The position numbers and the translations under genes were made by a program. DNA of 64,000 nucleotides, from contig VXBP01001832.1 of NCBI GenBank assembly GCA_013400115.1, forward strand, positions 372,001 to 436,000. The letters are read 5' to 3'. Below the pieces are notes generated by a model. It ran no database searches and was not told where the DNA came from. It saw nothing but the letters and a program-made list of their open reading frames with translations. The DNA is from Rhinopomastus cyanomelas (Eukaryota > Chordata > Aves > Bucerotiformes > Rhinopomastidae). Position 1 is the first letter of the stretch; the number at the start of each line of letters is the position of its first letter. Positions 45,767-57,298 of the stretch are shown here, piece after piece.

Positions 45767-46429
45767 TCAGAGACCTCGCTTCAAACTTGTAATCAGAGGA
45801 AACTTAAGTTCTGATGCTACAAGTAGAACACAAGCTGAAAACAGATGTGAGCGTAAGTGAGCACGTTCCTATGTAAAGGTCTTCCTAGAGCTTTTTGGAA
45901 ACTTTTATGCACGTGCAGAATGATACAAACAGAGTTTGCTCCAGAGCAGAGCATCTGCCCTGGTATGTGTAACAAGATTCTCTATATTGCATTGCTGCTG
46001 TGCTCTGAGCTTCTAAAAGCAGAGAAGGTGTAGTCAGAAGTATACAGTGAAAACCAAAAGGGAAATGGCTGCATTTGAGTTTAGCACAAAAAACAAATTA
46101 TAACTTCACAGAACAGAGCAAACTCCTACACTGAGCTTCCTTCTTGGAGATTCTGCCACAGCGAGGCAGAGAGCCGAGAACAACCTGGAGACTTCATGTG
46201 AATATTCCCTCCCACAGGGCTGCTGCTGACTGACTTAACTGGAACTGCACTGAAAGCAGAGTGGTTTATCCCTTCTGCCCACTTTGTACGAGATCAAATC
46301 CCGTCCACTTCCTCATAAACAAGAACTGCTGTTTTTCCTCAGATTTTTAATTACAGATTTCAAAGAGAAATGAGCAATTAAACATGCAAAACCAAGTTGG
46401 AAAAAACCCCAATCCTTTGCAATAACTTC
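45767..46429. other. Unique non-coding DNA, no gene seen
   Basis: Nothing recognised. Confidence 0.45.
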
Positions 46430-46770
46430 ACGCTGCACAAACTATCAAACCACGGAAATAATGAAGAACAAATCCACGTTATTGTTATTACAAGGCAGCA
46501 GTGAAACTGTGTGAGACAGTCTGAAGAAGTAAGAAGTATTTAGAATGTCAAACAGCCTGAGCTTTGTTAGTCACGTTTGCTTAATAAGACTAAAGGTAAC
46601 TTTTGATGGCTTTGCTGTTTATAAATTACAGGAAAATGAGCTGGGCAATTAGCTGGAAGCAAACTAAGCATCCTCATCCTCTGTAAAACACAGCAGATTA
46701 TTTTCTAAATAAGTGTTTGATCAAGTAATCATTTGATCTTGAGGGTTGTGTAACCCAAGTTTTCAATCAC
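46430..46770. promoter_or_regulatory. Candidate conserved non-coding element
   Basis: AT-rich, repeat-free and motif-dense: ATTGTTATTACAAGG (SOX-like ATTGTT), TTTGCTTAATAAGAC, GGGCAATTAGCTGG, a TTTGATCAAGTAATCA stretch and CATTTGATCTTGAGG. There is no coding frame. It reads like vertebrate enhancer-type sequence, but only cross-species comparison could show this. Confidence 0.25.
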
Positions 46771-49651
46771 TTCTTAGCTGCCAAGTTTCAGAATTACGGA
46801 AGCCGTATCATTTTGTCAACCTTCAATGCACGGAAATGTTGAGGCATGTCCCCACAAGATGATTATCTGTCTGACTTGCAGCTGAAAGCTCTAGATGCTA
46901 CTTTTTATATTAGCTCAGAATTGCCCAGTTGCAGTTTTTAAGTTTGTTAAGGATGACAAAGATGAGCATGACAGTCTCGCCGTGATTAAGTGCTGCTTGA
47001 CTTTATCTCACAATGTGCTAAACACTTCCTACGATACAATCTTTACATTGGGATGAAGTATCTTGTACCTACTGCAGTCTGTGACATGAATTACAGGATT
47101 CATTTCTGTGGAGAGTAAACAGCAGTGAAACACTGATAGCAAGTTAGTTGCTTATAAAGGCAGCTCATCCAAAAACCCACCGTGGCAAAGACAACACATT
47201 TGATCACCTCGTGTGTGTCTGCTCTCAGAGCTGATTCCAGCAAATGCTACTGTTTTCACCCTATACAGTCCTTTGCAGGGAAGAACAGGCTTCACAGCCA
47301 CTACTGGAGAGTTAAGCTGGACAAAAGGCTGGATGGGGGGAGTTTGCTGAGTGTGCTTCTGCTTTCCCAGGGCTGAATACGGACGTGAAGGGTTCCTCTG
47401 TCTTCATAGTCCTTGTTCTCTCAGGTGCTTTCAGTCTGTGGAATTAAATAGGTCTGACTCTACCTCAAATGCAGCAGGGGAACAAATAATTTCCTTGGAT
47501 AGATAGACTTGAAAAGATTGCAGGAGACCACAAAATATTGATTATGTTAAATCTGAACTTCAAATTAAGGCCCAAATGAAGGTTAATTTCACTTATTCAT
47601 GAGAAGTGTCTTAAGAATTGCTTTTAAAATGTATTGAACAAGTATCAAAACTGGCCAGAAACACTATTTTCAGTAACAAATTGAAGTTTACAGGCCTGAA
47701 TTGGGTAGTAGATGCAAACATAAGAAGATAAACTACAGGATTTACTAAGGGAAATGACATTTCTTCAATTGCCCCTTCCAGAAGGGCATTCTTCCCTTAA
47801 ACACATAGTTCTTTCCAATACGGGTGATCATCCTGTTTCAGACGCAGAAGAGACACAGTGGTCAGGCCAGCACTGTTCTAGCTAATCTTAGCTGCAAAGC
47901 CTGCTCTGGATATTCCAGTAACCAGCAGAGTGAAACAGCCAGGTTAAATCTGGAGACAGGCAAGGATTGGTTAGTTCCACCTCTGTAACCACTGCTCTGT
48001 CCTGGGCAGACCCAAGATCAGCTGGAAAAGGGTCTATAACCATGAGCTGCCTGCAGGCAATTCTGGCTGTTCCCACCAGCTGCTGTGTGTCCTCTGCCAT
48101 GACCAGACCAAACAAGTGTACTTGCTATCCTCAGCTGAAAGCAGCCAGAACCAGAGGAGCAGTAGACCTACCTCGTGTTCTGGTTTATCACTGCGTTAGT
48201 TTTCACTTCCATCCAGGTGATAGGAAAGTTGTTGTTGCAATTAGTTTTAAATTTGCTGTATGATTGCTCCGGAGTTCTTACATGCACACACTCATGTGCA
48301 GGACACTGTGCTAAATTCTGAGTGCACAGAGCCACAAAAACTGACCTAGTTGTGTTTGCACTTCCTCTAGAGATGTGGAATGAAGTTAAGCCAGGGCAAA
48401 TGAGTCTCTCTCTGCAGTAAAATGAGAGAAAATGCTGGTGTGAAAGGAGTTTGGACAAGCTGGGATCTGGGGCTTAACCATCTCCTGAAGTTTAGAGGTG
48501 ACAAGATAAATATCACTAAGGGAATTCAAACACCTAACACGCTCCAAGTACCAAGAAACAGCTCCCTGAGTGGCATTACACCCCCACAATGTCACCAGGG
48601 ACTCTCCAGCTGAGACAGTCTCTCATTACGATGCTGTGACCCATAGAACTTTCCTGCTTACAGCTTTAAGTTTGACCTCTTGGAAACAAACCAGTGAGAA
48701 GTTTCTGTATTTAGCAATAAGGTGGACCAAGGTTTTTCTTACCTTTTCAGCCCAATGCTTTGGAGTCCAACAGTTGCAATATTTTAATGTAAGGCTTTAG
48801 GAAGCTTCATATTGTTGTGTTTCCTTTTCAGTACCAGCAGGTACCCACATACAGAGCTTCATTTTCTTAAAATAGAAATATGGACGTGTGTAATAAAAAC
48901 ACTGACAGACCCTAGCCAGAGTTTAAGAAGTTTAGACCAGAAACCCTGTGCACCCAACAAAAGGATAAAATGAGCCACTTGCACTACTTTCTGCTCCACA
49001 GCCTGGCCAGCACCGCAGTGACACAGAACACCACTGCAAGGGGGCACAGCCGACATAACATCAGCAAAGGTGCTGTGGATTCTGCAGGGCTCTACAGTGC
49101 GACTGCTGACTGTCTTCATGGCATTGCACAAAATGCAGAAATAAACAGCTCCTCTTCTGTGATCACAGCATGGAAGTTTTGCTTTGCTGTCTATCCCTTC
49201 TTATTAAAAGCATCAAACACAACACAAGACAAGGATTAGGCATAGAGGCAGGCAAACGCAACAGAGCCACGGGGGAGAGCTCAAGCAGTGAAAGGATTGG
49301 CACATGTGCCAATAAAGCCACTCTGGGTGTCAGCTACAATTTGTGCCCTCGGAAGCCAGAACTGAACTTCACTCAGAGAACAGAGGAACAATAGGCAGAG
49401 ACACCCTAGACCACACAGGCGTGAACACCCATTTCCTTCTCCCAAGCCTCTGTGCAGGTGTTAAGAGAAACCTCTCCCCCTGCAAACTGACACAAAACTG
49501 TTGCTTTTCCTTTTCTAAAGCCTTCTGAAAAACAAATAAGCACAAACGCTTTTCCTGTGAAGCAAGTTTAGGGGTTTTTTTTCTCTTTCAATTACAAACA
49601 CATCAGTAATCTCCCCCACCACAGCGCATCCTGTCTTTTCTCTGTCTGACA
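46771..49651. other. 2.9 kb unique non-coding DNA, no gene seen
   Basis: No recognised repeat. Open frames are at most 98 codons (47967-48263) without known domains. Confidence 0.45.
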
Positions 49652-49735
49652 TTTAGAGTATAAACTCTTTAGGGCAAGGTCTGTATTTTTCATGCCTCAC
49701 GCTGAGCCAAGTCACATACTCAACGTTAATCAGTA
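49652..49735 (+). mobile_element. Ancient amniote repeat tail (MIR/L2-like)
   Basis: TTAGAGTATAAACTCTTTAG followed by GGCAAGGTCTGTATTTTT resembles the widespread amniote repeat tail GTAAGCTCTTTGGGGCAGGG. This is found at the 3' end of old L2/MIR-type elements and is common in reptile and bird DNA. Only the tail is legible. The family assignment is from memory. Confidence 0.5.
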
Positions 49736-52700
49736 GGTAGGATAGGGCCAGACCCATGCACACGGTTGCATGATGCGTGTCTAGCGTAAGTACAGCACAT
49801 ACATGAGATGGTCAGTGAGACAGGCGTCTGCAAGGAGCCTCTTTGCTTACCTACACAGCAAAACAGATCCTGACTTGTGTGCCAGGGCAGGTGCACATGG
49901 TGCAGCGTATAAAGGAGGCCCCTGAAACGCACTCACATGAATCTGATTGTTCGGAGTCTCCAGAATCCCTTTAGACAGGGAAGACCAGGAAGAAGCAGAG
50001 GAAAAGAGGATTGCAGAGGGAAGATTTGTTGTCCACAGTTCACCCCTCTGTGATGCTCAATGGGAAGTGGTGAGTTAGCCACACAGACACTGTGCATCAT
50101 GCTGCCCGTTAGAGAAGGGGCTGAGAACCACTGCTCAATGCAACCCTTTCCTGGGTAAAAGCAAAGCAAATGCTTCTCTCTCATCGGTTCCCAGGTCTAA
50201 GTTTCACTCAGGCACCCTGCTGACATCAGCCTTGCTTTTGCAATTATTCAACATTTGTCTTTCAGAAGAGCACTGAATGAGCAAGGGTGACTAACGCACA
50301 TAGCAGCCCTGGAAAGCTGACAGCAACCTGAACAGGGTGCTAGTCCCCAGGAATGAGCCACTCTTCTGCCAGTCTGTCAAGGTTGTATGTGGGTGAAGGC
50401 AGTCTGAAACCCCAATGTTACATGACTGTAAGAAGCTACAGGCAAACCTCTTGTACCCCATGGATATTTCAGTCCTTCTGTCAGAAGGAAGCAGATCTAG
50501 CAAAGACTTTTCTCTTTCCTGTGTGTTACTCTGTGTTGCTCCCCTCCAGCTCTGGCGCCTGCTCCCACTCTCCATACAAGCATGGAAAATGTAGCTTCTC
50601 TTCACAGACATCAACAATAAACATGCTGATACTTGAGACATAAACGAGAGGCTGGCACTCTAACAGAGCCTCTAAATCAACTTCAGGACCTTGTTAGCAT
50701 AATTAGTGATAGCACTGGTACCTTACAGGACCCAGGACAGAAAGTGGAAAAATAGCAATAACAATAAAATAGATCGTCATCTCCCAGCAATTGCAGGGGT
50801 GAGCGCTGATGGCTTCAAAGCAAGTCAGATCTTGCATGAGACAAACACATTTTATATGATGTTTAATCTCACAGGAATTCTGCCAGAAATACTCAGGAGC
50901 TTGTTAGAGGAAAATAGGACTATGTCCTCATGTGAACAATAAGTGATCATTCTGTGGAGGAGCTACAGTGAGCCCCGTCCTCACAATAGGTGCACATCTC
51001 GCAATTAGAAGCACACGGAAGAGTAATGTTTCATTGCTCCCTTCTGCTAATTTGAAGCTTCAGAGAAGACAGTACTGGTCTTCATTCCAACTAAAAAACA
51101 AGTAAGATGAAGAAACACAGAAGAGGGGATTTGTTCAGGATAATCTGGAAGTCAGGATATCTGTTCAAGATAATCTGGAAGCAGAGACAGAAATAGTATC
51201 TGCCTGTTAAGAGCCCTGAGACCACTAGTAAGTTGTAATCCATCCCATCTGAAGCCTCCATCCTCTGCTCATGGCCTCAGGAACCCCACTTAAGCTCATC
51301 CTGGGTCTTCAGTTACCATGTGAGCAAAGCTGTTGGGAATGCCTCTCTCCAGCTCACACACAGCCATGCCTGTGCCTGACCATGAACCCTGTTGATCTGG
51401 ACACACTGACTAATTTCCTACCTTGGCCTGGGTGGCAGCAAGCATGCCTCACCACCATGGACCCGCCTGGTGATCACTGAGGCTGTGCCTGACACTGGTG
51501 AGTCTTATTAGACCTGATCCTGACCTGCGGATTGACTTCCTGGGTTGAAGCAGCACCTGCTTTACCACCACAAAACTGATGACCTGGCCTTTTCCTTGAA
51601 GCTGACCACCGCTCCCAGGCCCTAAGCTGCCTCCCTTGTTTCTCACAAGAAGGGCCAGAAGAGAAATGCCGTGCGTTATATGTGACCAGGGAACAGAGGC
51701 AGAAAGTCGTTAAGGGACAAACTCAAAACAGAACTCTTCTGTCTTAAATGTCTTTCCTCCTGCTTTGTACTGGAGATGGAAGGACCGCCTGCCCCAAAGC
51801 AGGGCAGCAGCAAGGCGGGGTTACATGAAGAGGTACATGTTCAGCGTATTGAGAACAATAAATGTTGGCTGACAAGAGTAGGAACAAGAGGAATCAGGCT
51901 TGCGCATGAGGAAGTGATCACAGCAGAGGGCTTGAGACTACGGGAAGGAAAGACAGAGACCTGGGAATGGGAAGCACTGTCAGATTACCCAGAAGAGCAA
52001 TAGGAGAATGCAGATGCTGCTAGTGGGAAACAGAATTGTGTTAGCCTGCAGTATTGCTCTGGGGTAGCTCTATCACACAGAGGTGAGAAAGCCAACTGGG
52101 TTAAGCACCCACTGGATGGATGAGAGCAGAGAGGCCAGGTTGTCCTTTGCCTGATAATAGATAAATTCCTGCTCTTATCTGCAGCAGGGGTCTGGGATCA
52201 GATCTTAGCTTTCAGGAGCAGTCTTTGATTCAGAATGCAACATGCCAGTGGGGTTTATCTTGCACTAGATGTCTGGAGCCATGGTTCCATGCGGGGAGGG
52301 CAGAACAGTCCATTCAACAGTTTTGTCTCTAACTACAATCTCACTTAAGCTCATCTTTTCACATATAACAGAAGAAATTACACATACAGCTCATGCTGAG
52401 GTTATAAGGCAGCAATTGTCTAAATCTTCATAGACAGGCAATTATTGGCCTTTTAATTTGGAAGCTGGAGAAAGTGACTCAACAGAAAAGGATTCGGGCT
52501 GAGACAGCAAGGTCTCCTCCTGGGAAGTTAGATATACAGCAGGAGAGAAAAACAACTTGGAGGGAGGCAGAAAAACCTTTGTACTGTGGAAGTACCAGGG
52601 TATGGAATGTAGCTTCTCCAACAGAGGAGATTCTCTGCCTTCCCCCCTTCCATCCCTGAGACATCCGTGCGCAGCCTGTCGGGTGGCAGTGCAATTAAGA

Positions 52701-53554
52701 GAGGGAAACCAAGGACAGGTAAGACACTGCTTACCTATCTCAGCAGTAGAGCTCTTTCATGAGACTGCAGGCCCGCTACAAGTTTATTTTAATACAGAGA
52801 TTAAAAATCTGTCAGGCCCACGATTCACAGAGTTGAAGACAAAGATCCAATCTTTTACACGAATGGATTTAGTGAAGGCAAGACGTGGATTACACCTCTC
52901 TGGCGTCTGGCAAGTGGCTAATTAGCCTAGAGAAGCATGGAAACTCTCTTGGTCTCTCCCTGCGGAGGCTGGCCAAGGAGTCTGCCCTGTATCTTACATA
53001 AACTAGTGTCTGAAGAGAGATCAAAGGATGAGGCCAAGATTTCGTGGGCAAGTGAGTCAGTCCCTCGGTCTACTGAGGGATTTGATATGATCTTTTACAA
53101 TACAGACAAAACTCTGCTCAGTGACATACTAGCTATAGGATATTAATTTTGTAGGTTTTACTAATATGAATGATAAATAGCTTGGGTCTGTGGATGGCTC
53201 TGTAATTTCATACTCCTCACATGGGAAAAACCAGATGGAGATGTTTCCAAATGTGGTGGGAGCTCAGGTGTACTTTTGAAATGTAATGTCTGAGATAGCT
53301 TCACTTTCAAAAGGATTTGGGAGAGTCACTTGAAGGCTTTGGAAAATGTTCCCTTAAGCAACTGTTTCTTTAAAGAGAAAGAGAAATCTTCGGTGTCAAA
53401 AGTAACTGCTTTTACGGACCAGCTAGCAGAGATGAATGTGATCTGTACTGTCCCTTTGCCCTTTCACCAGAGCACCTTAAAGCATGCCATAACCATAAAT
53501 GTAGGAATCTGCTTCTCTTATGTCCATCCCACCCTGCCATGGGAAAGAAAAGAG
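49736..53554. other. 3.8 kb unassigned DNA, no gene seen
   Basis: There is no CR1 or LTR. The part at 51240-51660 is unusually rich in CCTG/CTGACC words (ATGCCTGTGCCTGACCATGA and similar) and might be a very old repeat or low-complexity region. I cannot assign it. The longest frame is 122 codons (52557-52925) without a domain. Confidence 0.45.
51131..51181. repeat. Imperfect 30-bp tandem duplication
   Basis: TTGTTCAGGATAATCTGGAA at 51131-51150 and CTGTTCAAGATAATCTGGAA at 51161-51180 differ at two positions and are offset by exactly 30 bp. Two copies only. It is most simply a replication-slippage duplication. Confidence 0.85.
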
Positions 53555-53665
53555 TTATTATGACAATTGGGCAATTGTAAAACAGAGTAATTAAGTGATT
53601 TGCCGAAGGCCAGGTAGCCAAACTGGGGAACTGATCCAAAGTGTCCCAGGTCCTGCTCCTGCCTT
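53555..53665 (+). mobile_element. Ancient MIR-like SINE relic
   Basis: GTTATTATGACAATTGGGCA, TTGTAAAACAGAGTAATTAA and GTGATTTGCCGAAGGCCAGG follow the MIR core order (Pol III-free central core, then AAGTGACTTGCCCAAGGTCA-type block) with many substitutions. Forward orientation. Old and truncated at both ends. Confidence 0.65.
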
Positions 53666-53885
53666 GTAGCCCATACACACAGATCCTGCACTGAAAGGTC
53701 AGAATTCTCCTTCCCTGGGGAAGGTTTCATTTCCTCCTTTGAACACTGAGGGAGGGGCCCCTCTAAATCACAGGTTAGGCAGGCACTCAACTGAGTTAAC
53801 ACAAAGTACTTCCTTACACCATGTCTTGAAGGTGTTGTTAGATGTTATTACATGTATTGCTGTAGCTTCTAGAGGTCTCTGCCAA

Positions 53886-53962
53886 GAACAAGCCCCATTG
53901 TGTTGGACACTGTTCACACATAGTAAGAGACAGTCCCTGCTCCCAAGGAACTTTAATACTCT
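53886..53962 (-). mobile_element. Ancient amniote repeat tail (MIR/L2-like), reverse
   Basis: AACAAGCCCCATTGTGTTGG, ACACTGTTCACACATAGTAA and GAGACAGTCCCTGCTCCCAA reproduce the reverse complement of the amniote repeat tail seen at 49652-49735. It ends in AAGGAACTTTAATACTC, equivalent to AAGAGCTTACAATCTA. Its legibility is better than that of the forward copy. Family naming is from memory. Confidence 0.6.
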
Positions 53963-54285
53963 TTGATATTTCTGGGAATTGTTTCATGAGAGAATTCCAT
54001 CAGAGAGTATCGAGCCTCTTTCTTCCTTTTAACTTGTATTACGCCAGGAGAACTCCAATCACTTCAGCACATACCTGTAAGGGATGAGATTCCAGATTCC
54101 TTATATTGCAGTCTCTCTGTTTTTAAAACGCTGGAGTAAGTCTAACAATGAATCAGGAAATGAGTGGGCACTTAGCACTAATTTCCTCCATGTCGCCATC
54201 TTTGCTTGCTGTTATGGAACACAGCAAGGCACTGCAACGGCTATTAGTTGAGCCCCAGATGTTGACCATATGATCTACCCCTCTT

Positions 54286-54800
54286 ATCACAGAATCACAG
54301 AACATTGGGGATTGGAAGGGAGCTTGAAAGATCATCTAGTTCAATCTCCCTGTCAGAGCAGGATCCTCTAGACCAAGTCACACAGGAACACGACCAGGCG
54401 GATTTTAAATGTCTCCAGAGAAGGAGACTCCACAATCCCCATGGGCAGCCCGTTCTACTGCTCTGTCACCCTCACCATGAAGAAGTTCCTTCTCATATTG
54501 ATGTGGAACCTCCTATGTTCCAGTTCACATTGCCCCTTGTCCTATCATTGGATGACACTGAGCAGAGCCTGGCTCCATCCTCCTGACACCTGCCCTTTCC
54601 ATATTTATAAACTTTAATGGGGCCACCCCTCAGTCTCCTTTTCTCCAAGCTCAAGACACACAGCTCACTCAGCCTTTCCTCATCAGGGACATGTTCCACT
54701 TCATCATCTTTGTGGTTCTGCGCTGCACTCTCTCCAGCAGTTCTCTGTCTTTCTGGACCTGAGGGGCCCAGAACTGGACACAATACTCCAGATGTGGTCT
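54286..54800 (-). mobile_element. CR1 LINE, 0.51 kb, reverse
   Basis: The 3' terminus is at 54286 (ATCACAGAATCACAGAACAT) and the truncated 5' side at about 54800 (AATACTCCAGATGTGGTCT). It includes the 3' UTR and the end of ORF2: RPHLEYCVQFWAPQVQKDRE is readable in the 54669-54860 minus frame and LRGGPIKVYKYGKGRCQEDG in 54493-54783. The frames are separated by indels, so the copy is dead. Confidence 0.94.
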
Positions 54801-55221
54801 AGGGGAGGAAAACTTATGGACTACAGACATATTTCTTGTCCTTAATATTTGACTTCTCACCTAGATCTGCCCAACCACCACAGTACCTAGGTGCAACACA
54901 GGTTCCTTTAGGAATCCAGTAAAGACAGAGAGAGGATAAACAGTTTGTGGAAAAAATACAACATGACTCAATTCGGATTTCCTCTATGAATAGCTCTCTA
55001 TGTCAGAACTTAAGGCTCCTGTTCACAGGGGAATCTGGGACCCATTTCCTCAGGAATTGCTAGTTATTTACACAGAGAAAGTATTGCATTCTGATTTTGG
55101 TTCCTGCATAGTCTGGGGTGGGCTTTACTGCTCACTTGAATAGGTTTGATTTATGTCGAGCTGGTAGCAGTAGGATCACAAAAGATCTGTACTTCTGAAT
55201 GCTACCATTTGTGTCCTGCAG

Positions 55222-55245
55222 AAACCCAAACCCAAACCCAAACCC
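55222..55245. repeat. (AAACCC)4 simple repeat
   Basis: Four perfect tandem copies of the hexamer AAACCC. It is not the vertebrate telomere unit (TTAGGG/CCCTAA), so it should not be read as an interstitial telomere. Confidence 0.95.
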
Positions 55246-55826
55246 TCTTCCCAGTAGAAGATGTCCAAGTATCAGGAAAGCTGCCTGGATGCTGTACATG
55301 AGGACACCCTATTACCTATGCCAACTTCATTGAAAGCCCAAACTACGCCTGGTCAGCCTAAACTGGAGCAAGTGTCTGTCCTGTCTTTGCTATGGAACTC
55401 ATGAACTCCCAAGGCCCAACATACAAGGCCCATGTCACAATCTGGGGGATGTTGGCACTCAGGGGGATAAAGGCCCTCCTTGTGCAAGAACCACCTACAG
55501 ACCAGAGCCCCATGCATCCCATGAAGGACACTTCTCTTAGGACAAGTGACAGCCTTTGTCAGAAGCAGCTTACTGTGTCCTTTGCCCTGGCAAATAGAAC
55601 TTATCCGCAGAGTAAGATATTGTACGAGACAAATGAGCCCGGTGCGGTCTGACCTTCGAGCAATCATTATGAAGCTCTTCCAAAGCCTCCAGTGTGTAGA
55701 ACACATCCGTATTCAGAGGTCCAGCCTTAGCCACGTGCTCCTGTGCAAACAAAACTGGATCTAACTCCAAGTCCTATAGCCTTTCCTAGAGTTAAAGCCT
55801 TGGAGAGCTGAATGATAATAAATCAC

Positions 55827-55849
55827 GAGGGAGGGAGGGAGGGAGGGAG
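55827..55849. repeat. (GAGG)n microsatellite
   Basis: About five and a half tandem GAGG/GGGA units on the plus strand. Confidence 0.95.
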
Positions 55850-56489
55850 AAACTACACAAGAGGAAAAAAAGCTAAACATCTGTCCCTGACATTTCAAAA
55901 ATCCTTATTTGCCTAACTGCCCCGGCCTCAGCAGAGCTGCACAGCTCCACGCCGGCTCCGAGGGTAGTCTCTCTTCTCTGCTTTAAATCGTCCCTGTACG
56001 GAGCCCTGGAATCCGCAGCAGTGTTCAGACAGACATGTGTAGGCTGTCTCAGACAACAGGGGCTTCAGGCAAGACAAACTTCAGGCCAACAGTGGCAAGA
56101 AAAAGAAAAGGTTGGTGGTGGAAGAGCAGAATACGAAGAAGGAAGCAGTGAGAGGCAATTCTTGTGGTTTGGAAGTTCCTGTGGCTCTATGTACAGTCAG
56201 CATTTCTGTCTGCAAACAGAAACACTCCTGTTTGCCCTGCAAGCCGGATTTCTCAACCTTTGGCCTTCTGACCCTCACTGTATCTGGCACTAGGATCAGG
56301 TGTGAGAATGCTCAAGAGGAGCAGAGCTTGTCCATGTAGTCCAGCAGCCAGACCAGGCAGGGCCTCCTCTTCCCGTCGCCAGACTCGGAAAAGCTGCCCA
56401 TGGCTGTGAGGCAGAATCCAGGGGTGAAGGCTCCAAACCAGACTCCTCCAAATGAAGGATGTTAGATGTTAAGTTTACTTGGTTTATTT

Positions 56490-56549
56490 GGATTTAGGTT
56501 GGACTGGATGATCGTTAAGGTCTTTTCCAACCTTATCATTACTGTGATA
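56490..56549 (+). mobile_element. CR1 3' terminus scrap, forward
   Basis: GGATTTAGGTTGGACTGGAT, GATCGTTAAGGTCTTTTCCA and ACCTTATCATTACTGTGATA match the last 60 bp of CR1 of the GGTTGGAAAAGACC subtype in forward orientation. Everything upstream of the last 60 bp is missing. Confidence 0.85.
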
Positions 56550-56770
56550 CCTGAACTTAAACATTGCCGTGTTGTCCAGTTCCAACAAAGGCAGGCTTCA
56601 GGCATAAGAAGAACACAGGCGTAAGCTGCACATCATTTCTGCCTGCTGCTAGGAACTGTACAAGGGTTCCACCTGCGCAGAGGTGTGTGGTGCTGTCTCC
56701 AGGGGACTCTGGCAGAAGACAAGGAAAGATACGCCTTCATATTTGACACAAAAATAATTCAATTTGTTGC

Positions 56771-56810
56771 TATAAAAAATAAATAAAATAAGATTTTTTT
56801 TTTAAAAAAG
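56771..56810. repeat. A/T-rich low-complexity tract
   Basis: TATAAAAAATAAATAAAATA followed by a run of T and then A. Simple low complexity. The TATA-like text should not be over-read as a promoter. Confidence 0.85.
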
Positions 56811-57260
56811 GTTCAGTATCTTTACACCACATGCCGGTGTTTATTGCCATATAAAATTCCCTGTTTGCCTACACCCCACCCAGGCTCTTGTACACACCTG
56901 CACAAGTCTATAATTTCATCCCATGAATCATTCCGTACCATCAGATCACACCCAAGTTACCAGAACTCTACGGAAGTGGCGAGTGCATTAGGCTGGTTTT
57001 CATCTTTCAGTTTTAAAATAAAATACTTTTTTATTTGTGCCTTGAATCCATGAGTCTTTTTTGTTTTTAAAGACGGGCAGAAAGCACACACGGCGGTAAT
57101 TCGTTCAGCACACCACCGAGAGGGAGTACAAAGGAGGGGAGAGGTAGTACAGCAGTTTCGAAGGGGCTGTTTGGACCTGTCCTGCAGAGGTTTTCTCTAC
57201 CTCCCAGGGTACTGCAAATCAAAGTCACAAGTCAGGCTCACACAAAATCACAAGGCTGAG

Positions 57261-57298
57261 GAAAGTTCAAATTAATTTGAACTGAAAGTTCAAATTAA
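57261..57298. repeat. 20-bp perfect palindrome with adjacent direct copy
   Basis: AGTTCAAATTAATTTGAACT at 57264-57283 is its own reverse complement. The arm GAAAGTTCAAATTAA recurs at 57284-57298, 23 bp downstream of its first occurrence (57261-57275). The arrangement includes TGAACT-GAA-AGTTCA, an everted pair of nuclear-receptor-like half-sites spaced by 3. Function is unknown. Confidence 0.9.

Larger units (their letters stand above)
54801..56489. other. Unique DNA with simple repeats, no gene seen
   Basis: No interspersed repeat is recognised. Simple repeats within are annotated separately. The 117- and 86-codon frames near 55353-55706 are on opposite strands of the same DNA and carry no domain. 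Confidence 0.45.

Noticed and set aside
55222..55245. Interstitial telomere repeat
   Set aside because: The unit is AAACCC, not the vertebrate CCCTAA/TTAGGG hexamer, and only four copies exist.
56771..56810. TATA box/promoter in the AT-rich tract
   Set aside because: The TATAAAA text lies in simple A/T low complexity with no initiator, CpG enrichment or downstream exon.
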